DNA of 64,000 nt. Source: Bin52 sp965213935. Its GTDB lineage: Bacteria; Pseudomonadota; Alphaproteobacteria; Thalassobaculales; Thalassobaculaceae. Positions 60,487 to 64,000 of this stretch are shown piece by piece (within the stretch, counting starts at the first letter, position 1; every line of letters begins with the position of its first letter). A program made the translations under genes and the position numbers. Where the stretch lies: contig CBDCAO010000010.1 in the NCBI GenBank assembly GCA_965213935.1, forward strand, positions 1-64,000, read 5' to 3'. The notes below the pieces were generated by a model that saw only the letters and a program-made list of their open reading frames with translations, was not told the DNA's origin and did no database searches.

Positions 60487-60900
60487 GTGCCTCAGTTCCT
60501 GTCTCTGCGTTGCGGTCTCCGGGTCTTGCCGGCGCTTTTGCCGCTCTCGCTCACGGCCGGCTGTCTTGAGCCGCTGGCTCACAAGGATCCTTACTTCATG
60601 CCGAGAAGCGTGGCGGCCTCCGCGCACCACGCCGAGGCCCTGCACGCGATACGGTACAACCGCGCAGTACAGGCCGCGCGGCAGTCCTGTCCCGTTTCCG
60701 CGTCGTCGGATGCCGCCACACCTGGCGGGCCGGCCACCGCTCGCCGCGACTCGCTCGCCCGGCTGTGCGCCGACATGCCCCCACCGTCTGTGGCTGCGCA
60801 AGGCGGAACCGAAAGCGCGTACAGGCGGTGGGTGGAAGACCGGACGCGCGCCCTGCCCGAGTCATCCGCAACCGCCGCGGGCGCCGCGGGCGGGTCATGA
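60487..60900 (+). CDS. Small lipoprotein next to the second tadZ
   Basis: 137 residues from a GTG at 60487, preceded by GGGAGAAG. The signal LLPLSLTAGCLEPLAHKD has a lipobox cysteine (TAGC). The mature part is short and helical (ALHAIRYNRAVQAARQSC) with a few cysteines. It may be the CpaD-like outer-membrane lipoprotein of this Tad locus, although it is shorter than typical CpaD and I do not recognise the family. It lies between the secretin and tadZ genes. Confidence 0.6.
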   Translation: MPQFLSLRCGLRVLPALLPLSLTAGCLEPLAHKDPYFMPRSVAASAHHAEALHAIRYNRAVQAARQSCPVSASSDAATPGGPATARRDSLARLCADMPPPSVAAQGGTESAYRRWVEDRTRALPESSATAAGAAGGS

Positions 60901-60945
60901 TCCGGGCAATTTTCGAGCAACCGAGCCCGAATATGTGAACCGGTC

Positions 60946-62085
60946 ATGGCGTCGTCTGCCAAACGGCCCTTTGCTCGAGGTTTCGCCGCCGACCGACAGA
61001 CGGAACGGGCGTTGCGCGCGGGGCTATCCGGCCGCGATGTCCAGATACAGCGGGGACGCCTGACCGCCGCGCTCCGGACGCTGGCGGTGGAACCGGCTTC
61101 CCGTCTGGTGTTCGTCGATATGGACGGAATCGAGGAACCGGAAGCGGCGGCCAGACAGTTGATCGGGATCTGCGCGTTCGAGACCGCGCTGGTCGCCATC
61201 GGCTCGGTCGATACCGCGTATTATGGCCGCTCGCTGCTGCAGCTGGGCATCGCCGATTATCTGGTCAAACCGGTCACGGCGGCGGCCATACGAGATGCCG
61301 CCGCGGCCCTGACCGACGACATGCCCGAACAGCTCTACGCGGGGGAGGTGATCGCCTTCGCGGGCAGCCCCGGAAGCGGCACTTCCACTCTTGTCGCCGC
61401 CGTTGCACGCGGCATCGTCGCCGACGGGCGCGTCGTCTCGGTGGTGGATCTCGACCCGATGTCGGGCAAGCTGCCCTCCCGCCTGAACGTCGAACCCCGG
61501 GAGGGGCTGTCTTCTCTCCTTGCCCATCCCGCTCCCACCGAGGACGAGGAGGCGGAACCGGCACTCGGTCTGGATCAATTGGATGAGATCGTGACCCCTG
61601 CCGGGACGGGGATTTCGCTGGTCGCCTACTCCTCGTCCGGACCCCTGACGACGCGCCCGCCCCCGGCGGCGCTGTCCGCCCTGTTCAAGCGTCTTGCCAA
61701 CCGCACGCATGTCGTACTCGTGGCCGGGCTCGCCGACCCGGAAACGCAGCTCGACGTCATGGGTCAGGGCGACGGCCGGGTCCTGGTCTACGAGCCCACC
61801 TTGCCCAGCATCGGCGCCGCGGTCCGGCTGATCGCGCAACTCGGCCCGGCCTCCCCCGTCACGTTGGTCCAGTGCTCGACTAGGATGCGCGGATATCCGC
61901 TGTCGGCGGCCCATGTCAGTTACGCGCTCGCCGACCGACGACCCGACGTCGTGGTTCCGTTCGAACCGGCATTGCACGCGGGCTCGGTCGGCAAGACTCC
62001 CGGTCGGCCCGGCAAGGCTTATCGAAAGGCGCTGCAACAGGTTACGGAACTCGTCGGGCGGGGGTCCTCGCCCGAAACCCGGTAA
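60946..62085 (+). CDS. Second TadZ/CpaE-like protein
   Basis: 379 residues. A receiver-like domain (RLVFVDMDGIEEPEAAARQL, IADYLVKPVTAAAIRDAAAA) is followed by a MinD-like domain (VIAFAGSPGSGTSTLVAAVA, VVSVVDLDPMSGKLPSRLNV). The P-loop reads GSPGSGTST, with no lysine at either the signature or the core position, as in the other TadZ of this window. It lacks the acidic N-terminal extension of that paralogue. The two proteins share the phrase DYLVKPVTAAAIR, so they are duplicates. It is probably co-transcribed with the lipoprotein gene 45 bases upstream. Confidence 0.82.
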   Translation: MASSAKRPFARGFAADRQTERALRAGLSGRDVQIQRGRLTAALRTLAVEPASRLVFVDMDGIEEPEAAARQLIGICAFETALVAIGSVDTAYYGRSLLQLGIADYLVKPVTAAAIRDAAAALTDDMPEQLYAGEVIAFAGSPGSGTSTLVAAVARGIVADGRVVSVVDLDPMSGKLPSRLNVEPREGLSSLLAHPAPTEDEEAEPALGLDQLDEIVTPAGTGISLVAYSSSGPLTTRPPPAALSALFKRLANRTHVVLVAGLADPETQLDVMGQGDGRVLVYEPTLPSIGAAVRLIAQLGPASPVTLVQCSTRMRGYPLSAAHVSYALADRRPDVVVPFEPALHAGSVGKTPGRPGKAYRKALQQVTELVGRGSSPETR

Positions 62086-62492
62086 AGAGCGAAGCCGGTC
62101 CACCCGGCTCCGGTTGTACCAGGCTCCCCGCCATCGGACCGGGTTCCCATGGACCGCCTGGCTGCGGAAGTGGCCGCCGCCGCAACCGGGACGGAGATTC
62201 TTCGTGCCCGGGCAGGGTGGTGGAATTCCGCGGGCCCGGTGGCGGCCAGGCGGACCTTCATCGGCCCGCCGGAAGTCCGGACCAGGTCGATATCCTCGGA
62301 GTCGCGCATCGGCTTCGGGAAGTGCAGCTTGTTGAGCGCCGTTCCGCCTCGAATCCGCACTGCATCGCACAACATGTCGTCGGAGAAGACCTCCACCAGA
62401 GCACGGCCGATGATGAGATCCTGCTCGACCTGTCGCTGATCGGACCAGGGAATGACGGCGCCCGAGGCGACGACATCTTGCGCCGGGATCAT
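62019..62492 (-). pseudogene. AbiEii/AbiGii nucleotidyltransferase toxin, truncated
   Basis: The start MIPAQDVVASGAVIPWSDQR is native for AbiEii-like toxins, followed by QVEQDLIIGRALVEVFSDDM and RGGTALNKLHFPKPMRDSED with the nucleotidyltransferase motif (GGTALNKLH, SEDIDLV). After about residue 75 the sequence loses family character (HHPARARRISVPVAAAATSA), so the C-terminal three quarters are gone and the frame runs into the end of the tadZ gene. The AbiEi partner is also missing. The conserved part is about 62270-62492. Confidence 0.75.
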
Positions 62493-62599
62493 GCGTCATC
62501 CCGCGGCACACGGCCGGCCTCACGATGGAGACTGCTCTCTCGGCCTTGTCCGGTAACGCCTGCAGTGCATCGCGTGTTGTGGTGTGTATATAATTGCGC

Positions 62600-62782
62600 A
62601 TGATACGGAACAGCCGAGACATCGTCACGCGTCTCAAGGCCGAGGGGTTCGAACTGGTGAGCGTGAAGGGATCGCACCACAAGTTCGGAAAGGGCACGAC
62701 CACCGTGGTCGTTCCGCATTCGAAGAAGGACTTGCCCTTCGGTACCGCCCGGAGCATCGCCAGGCGGGTGGGCTGGAACTGA
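62600..62782 (+). CDS. hicA: HicA-family mRNA interferase toxin
   Basis: 60 residues from the ATG at 62600 (MIRNSRDIVTRLKAEGFELV). The catalytic histidine is in SVKGSHHKFGKGTTTVVVPH, followed by SKKDLPFGTARSIARRVGW, the whole HicA fold. HicA cleaves mRNA and is neutralised by HicB, encoded 10 bases downstream. The order hicA then hicB is the common one. The pair appears intact. Confidence 0.92.
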   Translation: MIRNSRDIVTRLKAEGFELVSVKGSHHKFGKGTTTVVVPHSKKDLPFGTARSIARRVGWN

Positions 62783-62792
62783 GGAGGCAGCC

Positions 62793-63182
62793 ATGCACTA
62801 CGTCGCCGTCATCGACAAGGATCCAGGAAGCGCCTATGGGGTTCAGTTTCCGGAGGTGCCGGGATGCTATTCGGCCGCCGACAGCTTCGATGACATCGTT
62901 CCAAACGCGATCGAGGCATTGAGCCTGTTCTTCGAGGACGGTGAGCCAGTGCCACCGCGCGGCATCGAAGCGGTGCGCGAGCAGGTCGCCGAGAGCATCG
63001 CGGAGGGCGCGGTGCTGATGATGATCCCCTATGTTCGGGACCGGAAGCGGGTCGTGCGGGTGAATTTGAGCCTGGAGAAGGGGTTTCTCGACACCCTCGA
63101 CGAGGCGGCGCGCATGCGTGGCATGACGCGCTCCGCGTTCGTTCAGAAGGCGGCCACGCGCGAGATTCTCGACCCGGCTTGA
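62793..63182 (+). CDS. hicB: HicB-family antitoxin
   Basis: 129 residues. The N-terminal HicB domain reads GVQFPEVPGCYSAADSFDDI and VPNAIEALSLFFEDGEPVPP; the C-terminal part has a ribbon-helix-helix-like segment (VRVNLSLEKGFLDTLDEAAR) for DNA binding. HicB blocks HicA and represses the hicAB promoter. It forms an intact operon with hicA. Confidence 0.92.
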   Translation: MHYVAVIDKDPGSAYGVQFPEVPGCYSAADSFDDIVPNAIEALSLFFEDGEPVPPRGIEAVREQVAESIAEGAVLMMIPYVRDRKRVVRVNLSLEKGFLDTLDEAARMRGMTRSAFVQKAATREILDPA

Positions 63183-63703
63183 AACGGGCGCAGTCGTCGG
63201 CTGGCGCGGCATTGCGGCGCGGTGCTGTTGAAGGCCGACCATGGCGCAAACGGCCTCGCGGTCGAGCGGTCGCCGAGACTCTCAGGCGGCGCCACGGGTG
63301 ACCAGCACCCGGACCGGCAAGGCGGACTGATTTCGGGTCTGCGTCGTCCAACGCCGGTCACTTTATCGCCGGGCTGCTCTACGCCGCGCGACATACAACA
63401 GGTCATGCCATCCCTCCCCGCGCCGTCCCCCACCTCCCCCGGTTTCTGAGTTCGTACCTGTCCCGGTTGCAATCGGTGAGCAGGCTTTCAAGATGCGATG
63501 CATTGCGATGGCTGGCGGTCTCATGGAGAACGACCATCTCTCTGAAGTGGCGGGGGTGGTCGCGTTCGTATTGGCGCTTCCTTCTCTCCGGTCAGTTCGT
63601 GATACCGACCTTGAATGCAGTCGCTGCTGCCGGCAGGACCGGAATGTCCGGCCGGGGCCGGGCGCGGTCCGTTGACCCGATACCGGTCCGGCCATAGGCT
63701 TCA
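63183..63703. other. Stretch without a gene before rnpB
   Basis: About 520 bases in which no frame on either strand has domain or start support. The rnpB promoter must lie near its right end. Nothing else is recognised. Confidence 0.4.
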
Positions 63704-64000
63704 GGGTGGTCAGACAGCCGGATGGTCGCCAGCGCCTGGGTGCTGGAGGAAAGTCCGGGCTCCACGGGAACACGGTGCCGGGTAACGCCCGGCGGGGGCG
63801 ACCCCAGGGAAAGTGCCACAGAAAGCAGACCGCCCGTCGCTGCGCGGCGGGCAAGGGTGAAAGGGTGCGGCAAGAGCGCACCGCGTCGCCGGCAACGGGG
63901 ACGGCACGGTAAACCCCACCGGGAGCAAGACCAAGAAGGGACGACCGGTCGGCTCCGTCAGGAGGCCGGCAGACGGGTTTCCGCGTTGTCGTCCGGGTAG
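63704..64000 (+). ncRNA. rnpB: RNase P RNA, class A (partial, 3' end off window)
   Basis: Hallmark segments occur in order: GAGGAAAGTCCGGGCTCCA near 63747, the GGTAACGCC helix, CCACAGAAAGCAGACCGCC near 63826, GGGTGAAAGGGTGCGG with CAAGAGCGCACCGCG, and TAAACCCCACCGGGAGCAAG near 63911. The RNA is the catalytic subunit that matures tRNA 5' ends. About 295 of roughly 400 bases are present. The 5' end is placed at the AGGGTGGTCAGACAG segment and is approximate. Confidence 0.95.

Noticed and set aside
59937..60569. 210-codon plus-strand frame in the secretin-lipoprotein gap
   Set aside because: Low-complexity translation that overlaps the lipoprotein start region in another frame; no support as a gene.
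1..64000. tRNA genes and CRISPR arrays
   Set aside because: Scanning by eye found no cloverleaf-type tRNA segments and no short repeats with regular spacers; a dedicated search could still find a tRNA.

Overview
The window is GC-rich chromosomal DNA, most likely from an alphaproteobacterium. The evidence is the glcDEF glycolate oxidase operon, a 41-residue alphaproteobacterial-type L36 protein, class A RNase P RNA at the right edge, and a Tad/Flp pilus locus of the Cpa type. I cannot name the genus.

Layout. 1-6.1 kb is ordinary chromosome on the minus strand: a partial TPR protein, glcF, glcE, glcD, rpmJ and a YheT-type hydrolase. 6.2-19.8 kb is an accessory, defence-like island. It holds a VapBC-type pair whose toxin is broken twice (an IS1634-family insertion with intact ends, and a nonsense codon), a relaxase remnant, a frameshifted HEPN gene with a coupled partner, a roughly 2,024-residue DUF4011/helicase/nuclease/DUF3320 protein resembling Hhe anti-phage proteins, and an IS4/Tn5-type transposase fused to a DUF4338 (DruA-like) domain. 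19.9-22.1 kb carries ROK and LysR regulators with a dyad operator candidate.

22.5-51.3 kb is an expanded Tad pilus region on the plus strand: TadE-like pseudopilin, Flp pilin followed by a strong hairpin, TadZ, TadA, TadB, TadC, TadV, CpaB, then further TadE/TadF-like and TadG genes. Interleaved are genes not standard for Tad: a di-haem cytochrome c peroxidase overlapping a sensor kinase that lacks an obvious phospho-acceptor histidine, a coupled 57-residue ORF, a large unknown protein with an internal duplication, a sugar-transfer ATP-grasp and DegT aminotransferase pair, a lipoprotein autotransporter with 300-bp repeats, an OLD-like ATPase with a degenerate TOPRIM, an orphan NMT1/SsuA-like binding protein, a cache-HAMP sensor without output domain and a histidine-rich membrane protein. 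51.7-55 kb is a coupled GT2, GT-C-like and GtrA cassette.

55.4-57.6 kb is a graveyard: an aspartic protease gene split by a 348-bp MITE-like element with an 8-bp target duplication, followed by pieces of an integrase, an ApeA-type HEPN protein and an ISKra4-type transposase. 57.6-62.1 kb returns to Tad: one reading frame joining a TadD-like TPR lipoprotein to the CpaC/RcpA secretin, a small lipoprotein, and a second TadZ. 62-64 kb holds an AbiEii fragment, an intact hicAB pair and the 5' part of rnpB.

Taken together, the pilus genes can supply pilin, pseudopilins, motor, platform, peptidase, secretin and localisation proteins. The sugar-transfer genes and the sensory or redox genes inside the locus suggest surface glycosylation and environmental control, but that link is inference from position only.
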